Origin: Betaproteobacteria bacterium
GTDB taxonomy: Bacteria > Pseudomonadota > Gammaproteobacteria > Burkholderiales > Casimicrobiaceae
Direction of reading: 5' to 3'
DNA: 36,474 nucleotides
Assembly (NCBI GenBank): GCA_027307095.1
Contig: DAHUXO010000086.1
Span: 1-36,474, forward strand
Shown here: positions 8,730 to 21,233 of the stretch, piece by piece
Position numbering within the stretch: the stretch's first letter is position 1
Layout: each line of letters starts with the position of its first letter
The notes under the pieces: generated by a model
The model's database searches: none
The model's input: the letters and a program-made list of their open reading frames with translations, nothing else
What the model was told of the DNA's origin: nothing
Position numbers and translations under genes: made by a program

Positions 8730-9241
8730 CGGCCGGCCGGGACCGGCGACGGCGGTACGGCGGGCGCCGGGGATGTCGGCGCCTGGGGCACCGCTTTCCG
8801 GGCGGCGCCAGGCTTGGCGGCCGAATTCCTGGCGGCAAGCGCGCGTTTTTGCTCGGGCGACAGGCGCTGGTATTCGCGCCACTTCTCGCGTACTTCGCTC
8901 TTCTTCTCCGGGGGCAGGGACTTGAGCGACTTGTAGCGTGCGCGAGCGGCCTTGCGCTGCTCGGGCGAGAGCTCCGCCCAGGAGCGCATCTGCGCCTGTA
9001 TCCGCTGCTGGGCATCGGGTCGCATCGTCGAATAGCGATGCGCGACCCCCAGCCATTGCTGCTTTTGTGCGGTGTCGAGCCTGTTCCAGTCGGATGCGAG
9101 CGGAGCGAGAACCTGCCGGTCGTGCGCGCTGAGCTCGTTCCAGGAGGGGGACTTGAGGGTGATCTGGGCCTGGGCGACCGAGGCTGCAAGCAGCAGCGCG
9201 GCGGCCGCCGCAATCAGCGTTCGAATGATGTCTTGAGCCAA
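8726..9241 (-). CDS. DUF3106 domain protein
   Basis: Signal-like N-terminus then WNELSAHDRQVLAPLASDWNRLDTAQKQQWLGVAHRYSTMRPDAQQRIQAQMRSWAELSPEQRKAARARYK; likely TTG start near 9241. Confidence 0.75.
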   Translation of the reverse strand: MAQDIIRTLIAAAAALLLAASVAQAQITLKSPSWNELSAHDRQVLAPLASDWNRLDTAQKQQWLGVAHRYSTMRPDAQQRIQAQMRSWAELSPEQRKAARARYKSLKSLPPEKKSEVREKWREYQRLSPEQKRALAARNSAAKPGAARKAVPQAPTSPAPAVPPSPVPAGR

Positions 9242-9615
9242 TTCTGGAATCCCCGATCCAGATAGGCATCGATGGGCAGGTCGGAGGCGAGAAGCTGCGT
9301 GTCGATTTCCGCGAATTCCCGGACCTGCTGCACCGCGTGCCATTGCTGCCATCCAAAACCGATCCCGCCGAGCAGCAGGGCCACCGCGAGCCACCGGGCC
9401 GCCACACCCCAGCCCGAATGCCGGCCTCCGGAGACCGGGCCGCCGATTCCCGCCAGCGCGAGCTCGCCGGCGTCGACCGGCCGGACCGCGGTCCCGGCGA
9501 GGGCGCGCGCCCACGCCTGCTGGAGCCTGTAGACCATCCCCGGCTTCATCTGCGCGGCGCCACGATCGAGGTGGCGGATCAGCTTCCTGGCGAATTCGGC
9601 GTCACGGTCGGTCAT
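9214..9615 (-). CDS. DUF3619 family protein
   Basis: MTDRDAEFARKLIRHLDRGAAQMKPGMVYRLQQAWARAL...; start overlaps the upstream sigma factor stop (ATGA). Confidence 0.75.
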   Translation of the reverse strand: MTDRDAEFARKLIRHLDRGAAQMKPGMVYRLQQAWARALAGTAVRPVDAGELALAGIGGPVSGGRHSGWGVAARWLAVALLLGGIGFGWQQWHAVQQVREFAEIDTQLLASDLPIDAYLDRGFQNWLKTSFER

Positions 9616-10206
9616 GGGGTCACTCCTCTGGCCTTCAGCATTTCGGCCAAGGCGCGGACCGCCCGGGAGCAGTGGGTCTTCACGCTGCCCTCGGAACAGC
9701 CCATCGCCGCCGCGGTCTCCGCGACGTCGAACTCCTCCCAGTAACGCAACAGGAACGCCTCGCGTTGACGTGCCGGCAGCCTGGAAAGCGCCTGTTCGAT
9801 CACCGCCACCGTTTGCGCTTGCTCCGCGATTCCGGCGGGATCGGCCACGGCGTTCGAATCCGATTTCGCCTGCAAAGTTTCCAGCGGATCGTAATCTTCG
9901 TCTTTTTCGTCCTTGTTCCCGAAGGCCGAGAGCAGGGTCGTCCACGCCGAGCGCACTTTCTGCCGGCGGAAATGGTCGTGGATCGTGTTCTGCAGGATGC
10001 GCTGGAACAGCATCGGGAGCTCGGCGGCCGGCTTGTTCGAATAATTCTCCGTCAGCTTGAGCATCGCGTCCTGGACGATGTCGAGTGCCGCATCCTCGTC
10101 GCGGACGGCGAACATCGCCTGCTTGAACGCGCGGCGCTCGATTCCCGCCAGAAAACTCGAAATTTCCGCTTGGGCAGCCAGTTGATGGAGTCCGTCGAGG
10201 GGCGCG
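9612..10206 (-). CDS. ECF-type RNA polymerase sigma factor (start uncertain)
   Basis: AALDIVQDAMLKLTENY...FQRILQNTIHDHFRRQKVR...LSRLPARQREAFLLRYWEEFDVAETAAAMGCSEGSVKTHCSRAVRALAEML: sigma-2 and sigma-4 regions. Confidence 0.88.
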
Positions 10207-10282
10207 GCGATTATAAGGCCCGGCCGCGTCGTCACCGGGCGCCGCTCGGGTCCCGCGATGCTGCGGCGTAGCAATCCGGCCC

Positions 10283-10312
10283 TTGACCCGCGCGGGCGTT
10301 TGCCGGTAGTCT
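10283..10312 (+). promoter_or_regulatory. Putative sigma70 promoter for ilvB leader
   Basis: TTGACC, 18-nt spacer, TAGTCT, directly upstream of a hairpin-rich leader. Confidence 0.45.
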
Positions 10313-10319
10313 GTCGGTT

Positions 10320-10526
10320 CCGGGCCGCGAGGCCCGGATGCTGTATTGCAGCAAAGGCCGCAGATGCTCCCTCCGCGACGCCACAAGCGTCAACGAGGCT
10401 CCCAGGAGCGCGGCCGCTGTAGCCCCATCGCGGCTTTCTACCCGATCGAGCCTTGGCGGGCGCGCGCTCCACGCGAGTGCGACCGGCAGTCCTGACCCGA
10501 CGCTCACGCCGCCGGCGGCGCGAGCG
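10320..10526 (+). promoter_or_regulatory. Structured 5' leader of ilvB (candidate cis-regulatory RNA)
   Basis: CCGGGCC-GCGA-GGCCCGG at 10320-10337; TGCTG-N5-CAGCA at 10339-10353; GGCCGC (10356-10361) pairs with GCGGCC (10410-10415), enclosing GACGC/GCGTC (10377-10391) and GCTCC/GGAGC (10398-10409); strong stem at 10501-10526. Confidence 0.5.
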
Positions 10527-10553
10527 ATCACTTACCGGCACGAGGCGGCAATC

Positions 10554-12260
10554 ATGCAATTGACGGGTGCGGAAATCCTGATCCGCTGTCTGCAGGAGGA
10601 AGGCGTCGACTACGTCTTCGGATACCCTGGCGGCGCGGTCCTCAACATCTACGACGAGCTGTTCAAGCAGAACAAGGTCAAGCACGTCCTGGTCCGGCAC
10701 GAGCAGGGCGCCCTGCACGCCGCGGACGGCTACTCGCGTTCGTCGCAGAAGGTCGGCGTCGCACTGGTGACCTCCGGGCCCGGCGTCACCAATGCGGTCA
10801 CCGGCATCGCGACTGCGTACATGGATTCGATCCCGATGGTCGTGATCACCGGCCAGGTGCCGACCAACGCCATCGGCCAGGACGCGTTCCAGGAATGCGA
10901 CACCGTCGGCATCACCCGACCCTGCGTCAAGCACAATTTCCTGGTCAAGGACGTCCGCGACCTCGCGGTCACGGTCAAGAAGGCGTTCTATCTCGCGACG
11001 ACCGGGCGCCCGGGCCCCGTGCTGGTGGACATCCCCAAGGACGTATCGCAGGCGCTCGCCGAGTACAGCTATCCGAAGACGGTCACGCTGCGCTCCTACA
11101 ACCCGGTGACCAAGGGACATGCCGGCCAGATCAAGAAGGCCGTGCAACTGCTGCTCGAAGCGAAGCGGCCGATGGTCTACACGGGCGGCGGCGTCGTGCT
11201 GAACGATGCGGCCGAGTCGCTGACGCGGCTGGTCCGTCTGCTCGGCTTCCCCTGCACCAACACGCTGATGGGCCTGGGAGGCTTCCCCGCTACGGATCCG
11301 CAGTTCACCGGCATGCTCGGGATGCACGGGACCTACGAATCGAACATGGCGATGCAGAATTGCGACGTCCTGCTCGCCGTCGGGGCACGCTTCGACGATC
11401 GCGTCATCGGCAATCCCGCGCATTTCTATCGCGCCGACCGCAAGATCATCCACATCGACATCGACCCCTCGTCGATCTCGAAGCGCGTCAAGGTCGACGT
11501 CCCGATCGTCGGCTACGTTCGCGACGTGCTCGACGAGATGGTCAAGATCGTCGAATCGTCGCCGGCGCGGCCCGACGCAGCGCCGCTCAAGTCGTGGTGG
11601 GCACAGATCAAGGAATGGCAGCGCAAGGACTGCCTGCGCTACGACCGCGACAGCAAGCTGATCAAGCCGCAGTTGGTCGTCGAGAAGCTCTACGAGATCA
11701 CCGGCGGCGACGCATTCATCACGTCGGACGTGGGCCAGCACCAGATGTGGGCGGCGCAGTACTACAAGTTCGACAAGCCGCGGCGCTGGATCAACTCGGG
11801 CGGCCTCGGCACGATGGGTTTCGGCCTTCCTGCGGCGATGGGCGTCCAGCTCGCCAATCCGCACGCGCCCGTCGTCTGCGTGACGGGCGAGGCGTCGATC
11901 CAGATGTGCATCCAGGAGCTCTCGACCTGCAAGCAGTACCACCTGCCGATCAAGGTCGTGAACCTGAACAACCGCTACATGGGAATGGTGCGGCAATGGC
12001 AGGAGTTCTTTTACGGGAACCGCTACGCCGAGTCCTACATGGATGCGCTCCCCGACTTCGTGAAGCTCGCTGAGGCCTACGGCCACGTGGGGATGAAGAT
12101 CGAAAAGCCGGGCGACGTCGAAGGCGCCCTGCGCGAAGCTTTCGCGCAGAAGGAACGCCTGGTGTTCCTCGACTTCATCACCGACCAGACCGAGAACGTG
12201 TTCCCGATGGTGCCGGGGGGCAAGGGGCTCACCGAAATGATCCTGGCGGAGGAATTATGA
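10554..12260 (+). CDS. ilvB: Acetolactate synthase, large (catalytic) subunit
   Basis: MQLTGAEILIRCLQEEGVDYVFGYPGGAVLNIYDELF ... ThDP enzyme, AHAS catalytic subunit; followed by ilvH. Confidence 0.97.
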   Translation: MQLTGAEILIRCLQEEGVDYVFGYPGGAVLNIYDELFKQNKVKHVLVRHEQGALHAADGYSRSSQKVGVALVTSGPGVTNAVTGIATAYMDSIPMVVITGQVPTNAIGQDAFQECDTVGITRPCVKHNFLVKDVRDLAVTVKKAFYLATTGRPGPVLVDIPKDVSQALAEYSYPKTVTLRSYNPVTKGHAGQIKKAVQLLLEAKRPMVYTGGGVVLNDAAESLTRLVRLLGFPCTNTLMGLGGFPATDPQFTGMLGMHGTYESNMAMQNCDVLLAVGARFDDRVIGNPAHFYRADRKIIHIDIDPSSISKRVKVDVPIVGYVRDVLDEMVKIVESSPARPDAAPLKSWWAQIKEWQRKDCLRYDRDSKLIKPQLVVEKLYEITGGDAFITSDVGQHQMWAAQYYKFDKPRRWINSGGLGTMGFGLPAAMGVQLANPHAPVVCVTGEASIQMCIQELSTCKQYHLPIKVVNLNNRYMGMVRQWQEFFYGNRYAESYMDALPDFVKLAEAYGHVGMKIEKPGDVEGALREAFAQKERLVFLDFITDQTENVFPMVPGGKGLTEMILAEEL

Positions 12261-12292
12261 CCGCGTGTGCAAAGCTGCTGCGCGGGCCGTCT

Positions 12293-12392
12293 GCGTCGTT
12301 GGTTCCTCGCTCGGCGCTCGCTGTACCTCCGGAGTACTATCTCGCGCCTCGCTGCGGGCCGCCTAGCATCCGGCCCTGCTCGCGACGCTTTT
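12293..12392 (+). ncRNA. Candidate structured RNA / intergenic element between ilvB and ilvH
   Basis: GCGTCG (12293-12298) pairs with CGACGC (12383-12388), followed by TTTT; inner GGCGC/GCGCC (12313-12317/12344-12348) and an apical GTA(c)CTCC/GGAGTAC hairpin. Confidence 0.4.
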
Positions 12393-12417
12393 CATCACGC
12401 GGCCGAGCGATGTCGAT

Positions 12418-12909
12418 ATGAGGCACATCCTCTCCATCCTTGTCGAGAACGAGGCGGGCGCGCTGTCGCGGATCTCGGGGCTGTTTTCGGCGCGCGGCTA
12501 CAACATCGAGTCGCTGACGGTCGCGCCGACCGAGGACCCGACGATGTCGCGGATGACCATCGTCACCAGCGGCTCCGACGACGTCGTCGAGCAGATCACC
12601 AAGCAGCTGAACAAGCTGGTCGAGGTCGTCAAGGTGGTCGACCTGACCGAGGGCAACCACATCGAGCGTGAGCTGATGCTGGTCAAGGTCCGGGCCGCCG
12701 GCAAGGATCGCGACGAGATGAAGCGCCTCGCGGACATCTTCCGCGGGCGGATCCTCGACGTCACCGACAAGAGCTACACCATCGAGCTGACCGGAACGGG
12801 TTCGAAGCTCGACGCATTCCTGCAGGCGATCGAGCCGGGAGTGATACTGGAAACCGTCCGCACCGGGGCATCGGGGATCGGGCGCGGCGAGCGGATATTG
12901 CGGATCTGA
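12418..12909 (+). CDS. ilvH: Acetolactate synthase, small (regulatory) subunit
   Basis: MRHILSILVENEAGALSRISGLFSARGYNIESLTVAPTEDPTMSRMTIVT, ACT domain. Confidence 0.97.
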   Translation: MRHILSILVENEAGALSRISGLFSARGYNIESLTVAPTEDPTMSRMTIVTSGSDDVVEQITKQLNKLVEVVKVVDLTEGNHIERELMLVKVRAAGKDRDEMKRLADIFRGRILDVTDKSYTIELTGTGSKLDAFLQAIEPGVILETVRTGASGIGRGERILRI

Positions 12910-12924
12910 AGCAACAGCCCCTGA

Positions 12925-14072
<1,148 letters not shown>

Positions 14073-14114
14073 GACGGTATACTTGACCCGTCGGCCTGCA
14101 TCGGGGAGGGCGCC

Positions 14115-14399
14115 ATGGCGTTCCCGCATCGTCAGAAGGGGTGGCTGGGTCTGATCGGCCTCGTGCTCGCCCTCGTCATCGTCGCCTTCATGGCGCGCAC
14201 GCTCCTGAAGGAATATGGCCTGCTCGGCGGGGCCCCGGAGGCCCAGGCGAAGCACGCGAAGGCGTCGGGCAACGAGGCCGAGGACGCAGCATCGGTGACG
14301 CCGCGCGACGCGATGGCGCGCGCCCGCGCGCTGCAGGCGCAGGTCCGTCAGGACGCGATCGACCAAGAGAAGCGCATCGACGCCGCCATCCCGAAGTGA
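14115..14399 (+). CDS. Small single-TM hypothetical protein
   Basis: 94 aa, N-terminal [23 protein letters not shown]; stop overlaps the psd start. Confidence 0.65.
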   Translation: MAFPHRQKGWLGLIGLVLALVIVAFMARTLLKEYGLLGGAPEAQAKHAKASGNEAEDAASVTPRDAMARARALQAQVRQDAIDQEKRIDAAIPK

Positions 14400-15070
14400 C
14401 GCCGGAATCGCCCGAGACCTTGGCAGCCTACCCGCATCCGATCATCGCCCGCGAGGGCTGGCCTTTTCTGCTCGTCGCCCTCGCCGTCGCCGTTGCGCTG
14501 TCGATCGCGTCGTGGTGGCTGCCGGCGGTGCTGGCGTGGATCGCCTTCGTCTTCATCCTGCAGTTCTTCCGCGATCCTCCGCGCGAGATTCCATCCCAGG
14601 CCGATGCGGTGCTGTCGGCCGCCGACGGGCGCGTGGTCAGCGTCGGCATCGCGCGCGACCCATGGCTCGAGCGCGAGGCATTGAAGATCAGTGTCTTCAT
14701 GAACGTGTTCAACGTGCACTCGAACCGCAGTCCCGTCGACGCCGAGGTGCGGCAGACCTGGTACCACAGCGGAAATTTCGTGAATGCCGCCCTCGACAAG
14801 GCGTCGCTGGAGAACGAGCGCAGCGCACTGCACCTCGTGACCTCGACCGGCGTCGAGGTCACCTGCGTGCAGATCGCCGGCCTCGTTGCGCGGCGCATCC
14901 TCTGCTACGCGAAGCGCGGCGACCGTCTCGCCCGTGGCCAGCGCTACGGGTTCATACGCTTTGGCTCGCGGGTCGACCTGTACCTGCCGCGCGACGCCAT
15001 CCCCCGCACCCGCGTCGGCGACAAGGTCCACGCGACCGAGTCGATCGTCGCGCAGCTGCGCCGGGCCTGA
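14396..15070 (+). CDS. psd: Phosphatidylserine decarboxylase proenzyme
   Basis: GTG start at 14396; [35 protein letters not shown] (processing-site region). Confidence 0.93.
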   Translation: MTPESPETLAAYPHPIIAREGWPFLLVALAVAVALSIASWWLPAVLAWIAFVFILQFFRDPPREIPSQADAVLSAADGRVVSVGIARDPWLEREALKISVFMNVFNVHSNRSPVDAEVRQTWYHSGNFVNAALDKASLENERSALHLVTSTGVEVTCVQIAGLVARRILCYAKRGDRLARGQRYGFIRFGSRVDLYLPRDAIPRTRVGDKVHATESIVAQLRRA

Positions 15071-15071
15071 C

Positions 15072-15845
15072 ATGCACGACGACTACCTGCACGAGCGCGT
15101 TGTCCTCAAGAACCGCGTAAGGCGGCGCGGAATCTACCTGCTGCCGAACCTCTTCACCGCTGCGGCACTGTTCGCCGGCTTCTACGCGATCGTGCAGGCG
15201 ATGAACGTCAACTACGAGAACGCGGCGGTCGCGATCTTCGTCGCGATGGTGCTCGACGGCCTCGATGGCCGGGTTGCGCGGATGACGCGCACGCAGAGCG
15301 CGTTCGGCGCCGAGTTCGACAGCCTCGCCGACATGGTGAGCTTCGGCGCGGCCCCCGCGCTGGTGATGTACGAATGGGCGCTGCGCGACCTGGGCAAGCT
15401 CGGCTGGGTCGCCGCGTTCGTCTATGTCGCAGGCGCCGCGCTGCGGCTCGCTCGCTTCAACACCCTGCTCGAGGTCGCCGACAAGCGTTGGTTCCAGGGC
15501 CTGCCGAGCCCGTCGGCGGCCGCGGTGGTCGCGGGGCTGGTCTGGGTCGTCGACGACCTGGGCTACGACCCCGACGCGCTGCGCTGGGTCGCGTTCGCGA
15601 CGACGCTGTTCGCCGGGCTGACCATGGTCAGCAATCTCCGCTACTACAGCTTCAAGACGATCAACCTGAAGAAGAGCGTCTCGTTCGTGGTGCTGCTCCT
15701 GATCGTGCTGCTGCTGGCACTGTTGATGTACCAGCCCCCGCTGGTGCTGTTCGCGAGCTTCGTCGCCTACGCGATTTCCGGCTACGTGGTCTCGGCGTGG
15801 CACGCGTTGCGGGAGCGGCGCGCGCGGGCCGGCGGGCCCCGCTGA
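15072..15845 (+). CDS. pssA: CDP-diacylglycerol-serine O-phosphatidyltransferase
   Basis: CDP-alcohol phosphotransferase motif DGLDGRVARMTRTQSAFGAEFDSLADMVSFG. Confidence 0.95.
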   Translation: MHDDYLHERVVLKNRVRRRGIYLLPNLFTAAALFAGFYAIVQAMNVNYENAAVAIFVAMVLDGLDGRVARMTRTQSAFGAEFDSLADMVSFGAAPALVMYEWALRDLGKLGWVAAFVYVAGAALRLARFNTLLEVADKRWFQGLPSPSAAAVVAGLVWVVDDLGYDPDALRWVAFATTLFAGLTMVSNLRYYSFKTINLKKSVSFVVLLLIVLLLALLMYQPPLVLFASFVAYAISGYVVSAWHALRERRARAGGPR

Positions 15846-15900
15846 CCGCGGTCCGCTCTGGGCACTTGCGCGGGGGGGCGGTTTCGTTTAGGCTGGCACG

Positions 15901-16017
15901 ATGATGAGCAGCGTCTTTTCCTCCACGGCCCCCTTCACGGCAATCGGCATCCGGACCCTCGCGTCCGCGCCCCTGCTGGCCGGTCTGCTGCTTCTGCTGC
16001 GCCCCGCGCGCAGATAA
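15901..16017 (+). CDS. Putative Leu-rich leader (attenuator) peptide upstream of leuA
   Basis: ATG ATG ... TAA: MMSSVFSSTAPFTAIGIRTLASAPLLAGLLLLLRPARR; 8 Leu in 38 aa with five consecutive Leu codons; 78 nt upstream of leuA. Too short for the supplied ORF track. Confidence 0.7.
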   Translation: MMSSVFSSTAPFTAIGIRTLASAPLLAGLLLLLRPARR

Positions 16018-16056
16018 ATCCCCCACCCCTCGCTCAGAGCAGTGCCCGCGCCGTCC

Positions 16057-16071
16057 CGCCCCCGGGGCGGT
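16057..16071 (+). terminator. Candidate attenuator hairpin between leader peptide and leuA (approximate position)
   Basis: ccgcccc/ggggcgg inverted repeat in 'cccgcccccggggcggtcatcatcg'; very small loop and no uninterrupted U-tract. Confidence 0.35.
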
Positions 16072-16095
16072 CATCATCGTTCATCGTCGACGGGA

Positions 16096-17823
16096 ATGAC
16101 CATGCTGTCCGCACCCTCGCAGAAATACCGGCCGTTCCGGCCGGTCGACCTCCCTGACCGTGCCTGGCCGTCGCGCACCATCACCCGGCCGCCCGTGTGG
16201 CTGTCCACCGACCTGCGCGACGGCAATCAGGCGCTGGTCGAGCCCATGGATGCCGGGCGCAAGCTCCGGATGTTCCGCCAGCTCGTCGCCATCGGCTTCA
16301 AGGAGATCGAGGTCGCGTTCCCGTCCGCGTCGCAGACCGACTTCGATTTCGTGCGGCAGCTGATCGAAGAGAAACTGATCCCCGACGACGTGACGATCCA
16401 GGTGCTGACCCAGTCGCGCGAGGAGCTCATTCGCAGGACATTCGAATCGCTGCGCGGGGCGAAGCGCGCGATCGTCCACCTCTACAATCCGACGGCTCCG
16501 CTGTTCAGGCGTGTCGTCTACGGCAAGGACCGCCCGGGCATCGTCGACATCGCCGTCGACGGTGCACGCCTCTTCCGCGAGTGCGCGCACTCGCAGCCCG
16601 CGACGGACTGGCGCTTCGAATACTCACCCGAGACGTTCACGATGACCGAGCTGGACTTCGCCCTCGAGATCTGCGAGCGCGTCGTCGACGTCTGGGAGTC
16701 CGCCACGCTCCACCCGGTGATCCTGAACCTGCCGGCGACGGTCGAGGTAGCCACGCCCAACGTGTTCGCCGACCAGATCGAATGGATGCACCGCCACCTG
16801 AGTCGGCGTGACCGGGTGATCGTCTCGGTCCATCCGCACAACGATCGCGGCACCGGCGTCGCGGCCGCCGAGCTCGCCGTCATGGCGGGTGCCGACCGGG
16901 TCGAAGGCTGCCTGTTCGGCAACGGCGAGCGCACCGGCAACGTCTGTCTGGTGACGCTCGCGATGAATCTCCATTCGCAGGGCGTGGATCCCGGCCTCGA
17001 TTTCAGCGACATCGGCGCGGTCATCAGGACCGCCGAGTACTGTACGGCGCTCCCGGTCCATCCGCGCCACCCCTACGCAGGCGAACTCGTGTTCACGGCG
17101 TTTTCCGGCTCGCACCAGGACGCGATCAAGAAGGGCTTCGCCGCGCAGCGCGCCGAGGAAGCCGCAGGCAACGCGTTCTGGGACGTGCCCTATCTGCCGA
17201 TCGACCCCGCCGATGTCGGCCGCACCTACGACGCGGTCATCCGGGTCAACAGCCAGTCCGGCAAGGGCGGCATCGCGTACCTGCTCGAGCGCGACCACGG
17301 GCTCGCGCTGCCGCGCTTGCTGCAGATCGAGTTCAGCCGCGTCGTGCAGGCGATCACCGACGCGACGGGCCGGGAACTGACGACGGACGACCTCCACGCG
17401 GCGTTCGTGCGCGAGTACGTCGCGCCCGATGCCCCGATCGCCTACGTCGACCACCGGACGACCCATCCGGGCGGCCCGTCCGCGCCGGAGCAGCTGACCG
17501 CACGCCTCCTGATCGACGGCGTCGAAACGGTGCTCGGGGGCGCCGGCAACGGCCCCGTCGACGCCTTCGTCCACGCATTGCGCGACCGCGTGGGTGCCGA
17601 CGTGCACGTGAGTGCGTATCACGAGCACGCGATCGGCACCGGCGAGGATGCGATGGCGGTGGCGTATGTGCAGTTGCGCGTCGGCCAGTGCGGCATCTAC
17701 GGCGTCGGCCTCGATCCGAACATCGTCACGGCGACGCTGAAGGCCATCGTCGCTGCGGTCGACCGCGGATCTGCGCAGCGGCATCTGGCGCTTAGGGCAC
17801 AGCCCGGAGCTGCGGCAGCATGA
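16096..17823 (+). CDS. leuA: 2-isopropylmalate synthase, long form
   Basis: [43 protein letters not shown]...; [10 protein letters not shown]-terminal regulatory domain. Confidence 0.93.
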   Translation: MTMLSAPSQKYRPFRPVDLPDRAWPSRTITRPPVWLSTDLRDGNQALVEPMDAGRKLRMFRQLVAIGFKEIEVAFPSASQTDFDFVRQLIEEKLIPDDVTIQVLTQSREELIRRTFESLRGAKRAIVHLYNPTAPLFRRVVYGKDRPGIVDIAVDGARLFRECAHSQPATDWRFEYSPETFTMTELDFALEICERVVDVWESATLHPVILNLPATVEVATPNVFADQIEWMHRHLSRRDRVIVSVHPHNDRGTGVAAAELAVMAGADRVEGCLFGNGERTGNVCLVTLAMNLHSQGVDPGLDFSDIGAVIRTAEYCTALPVHPRHPYAGELVFTAFSGSHQDAIKKGFAAQRAEEAAGNAFWDVPYLPIDPADVGRTYDAVIRVNSQSGKGGIAYLLERDHGLALPRLLQIEFSRVVQAITDATGRELTTDDLHAAFVREYVAPDAPIAYVDHRTTHPGGPSAPEQLTARLLIDGVETVLGGAGNGPVDAFVHALRDRVGADVHVSAYHEHAIGTGEDAMAVAYVQLRVGQCGIYGVGLDPNIVTATLKAIVAAVDRGSAQRHLALRAQPGAAAA

Positions 17824-17851
17824 ATTTCCCGTTCAGTCCCACGGAGGTCCC

Positions 17852-19393
17852 ATGTCCGATCATCTGATCATTTTCGACACGACGTTGCGCGACGGCGAGC
17901 AGAGCCCGGGTGCCTCGATGACCAGGGAAGAGAAGACGCGAATCGCGCGCCAGCTCGAGCGGCTGCGTGTCGACGTCATCGAGGCGGGGTTTCCGGCGTC
18001 GTCGAACGGTGATTTCGAGGCGGTGCAGGACATCGCGAGGGCGATCCACGACAGCACGGTCTGCGGACTGGCGCGCGCCAACGAGAACGACGTCCGCCGC
18101 GCCGGCGAGGCGCTGAAGCCCGCGAAGTCGATGCGCATCCACACGTTCATCGCCAGCTCGCCGATCCACATGCAGATGAAGCTGCGGATGACGCCCGAGC
18201 AGGTGCTCGAGCAGGCGGTCAAGGCGGTCGGGTGGGCACGCCGATACACCGACAACGTCGAGTTCTCGCCGGAGGACGCGGGGCGGTCGGAACCCGACTT
18301 CCTGTGCAGGCTGCTGGAGGCGACCATCGCCGCAGGCGCGACGACCGTCAACATTCCCGACACGGTCGGCTACACGATGCCCTGGCAGTTCGGTGCGCTG
18401 ATCAAGTCGTTGCGCGAGCGCGTGCCCAACTCCGACAAAGCGGTGTGGTCGGTGCACTGCCACAACGACCTCGGCGTCGCCGTGGCCAATTCGCTCGCGG
18501 CGGTCATGAACGGCGCGCGCCAGGTCGAATGCACGGTGAACGGCCTGGGCGAGCGCGCCGGAAATGCCTCGCTCGAGGAGATCGTGATGGCGGTGCGCAC
18601 GCGCAAGGACGTGTTTCCCTGCGCGACGCGCATCGACACGACGCAGATCGTCGCGGCTTCGAAGCTGGTGTCGGGGATCACGGGCTTCCCGGTGCAGCCG
18701 AACAAGGCGATCGTCGGCGCCAACGCATTCGCGCACGAGTCCGGCATCCACCAGGACGGCGTGCTCAAGCATCGCGAGACCTACGAGATCATGCGCGCGG
18801 AAGACGTGGGCTGGGGCGCGAACAAGCTCGTCCTGGGCAAGCTCTCCGGCCGCAACGCGTTCAAGACGCGGTTGACCGAACTGGGAATCGACCTGCCCAG
18901 CGATGACGCGGTCAACGTCGCATTCGCGCGATTCAAGGAGCTCGCCGACAAGAAGGGCGAGGTGTTCGACGAGGATCTCCACGCGCTGGTGTCCGAAGAG
19001 GGCATCGTCCCTGCGCACGAGTACTACAGGCTTGCCGCGCTCAAGGTGACCTCGGAAACCGGAACGGTGCCGCATGCGCGCGTCATGATGAACGTCGGCG
19101 ACACCGAGGTCGTCGCCGAGATCGACGGCGACGGCCCGGTGGACGCCGTGTTCAAGGCGATCGAGCGCATGGCGGGATCGAACGCCAGCCTGCTGCTCTA
19201 TTCGGTCAACGCGATCACCGGCGGCACCGATGCGCAGGGCGAGGTGACGGTGCGCCTCGAGCGCGACGGGCGGATCGTCAACGGCAACGGTGCCGACACC
19301 GACATCATCGTCGCTTCGGCCAAGGCGTACATCAACGCGCTCAATCGACTGCACGCCAAGGTCGTGCGCTTGAATCCCCAACTCGCCGCGTAG
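17852..19393 (+). CDS. leuA: 2-isopropylmalate synthase, canonical ~513-aa form
   Basis: [75 protein letters not shown]. Confidence 0.96.
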   Translation: MSDHLIIFDTTLRDGEQSPGASMTREEKTRIARQLERLRVDVIEAGFPASSNGDFEAVQDIARAIHDSTVCGLARANENDVRRAGEALKPAKSMRIHTFIASSPIHMQMKLRMTPEQVLEQAVKAVGWARRYTDNVEFSPEDAGRSEPDFLCRLLEATIAAGATTVNIPDTVGYTMPWQFGALIKSLRERVPNSDKAVWSVHCHNDLGVAVANSLAAVMNGARQVECTVNGLGERAGNASLEEIVMAVRTRKDVFPCATRIDTTQIVAASKLVSGITGFPVQPNKAIVGANAFAHESGIHQDGVLKHRETYEIMRAEDVGWGANKLVLGKLSGRNAFKTRLTELGIDLPSDDAVNVAFARFKELADKKGEVFDEDLHALVSEEGIVPAHEYYRLAALKVTSETGTVPHARVMMNVGDTEVVAEIDGDGPVDAVFKAIERMAGSNASLLLYSVNAITGGTDAQGEVTVRLERDGRIVNGNGADTDIIVASAKAYINALNRLHAKVVRLNPQLAA

Positions 19394-19605
19394 CCGCAAG
19401 GCCGGGCCGCGCGGCAGGTATCGCGGCTCGGACGCACTCGGCGCGCCGGGGCCGGTCGCAGCTGCGGCCTGCCCGGCGCCGCATTGCGATGCGCTAAAAT
19501 GCAATGTCTGCGCAAGACGCGGGCGGGCTTCGCCCTGCCGGCGCGTACCAGTCCCCTCAGGGCCCCCCGGGGCCGCCGCCAGTCGCTTTGGAAACAAGGA
19601 TCGTG

Positions 19606-21207
<1,602 letters not shown>

Positions 21208-21233
21208 GTGACTCGGGACCGGGCAGTGGCGCG

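Noticed and set aside
9612-12086. 824-aa minus-strand ORF
   Set aside because: Only its C-terminal ~200 aa are the real sigma factor; the rest is the mirror frame antisense to ilvB in high-GC DNA.
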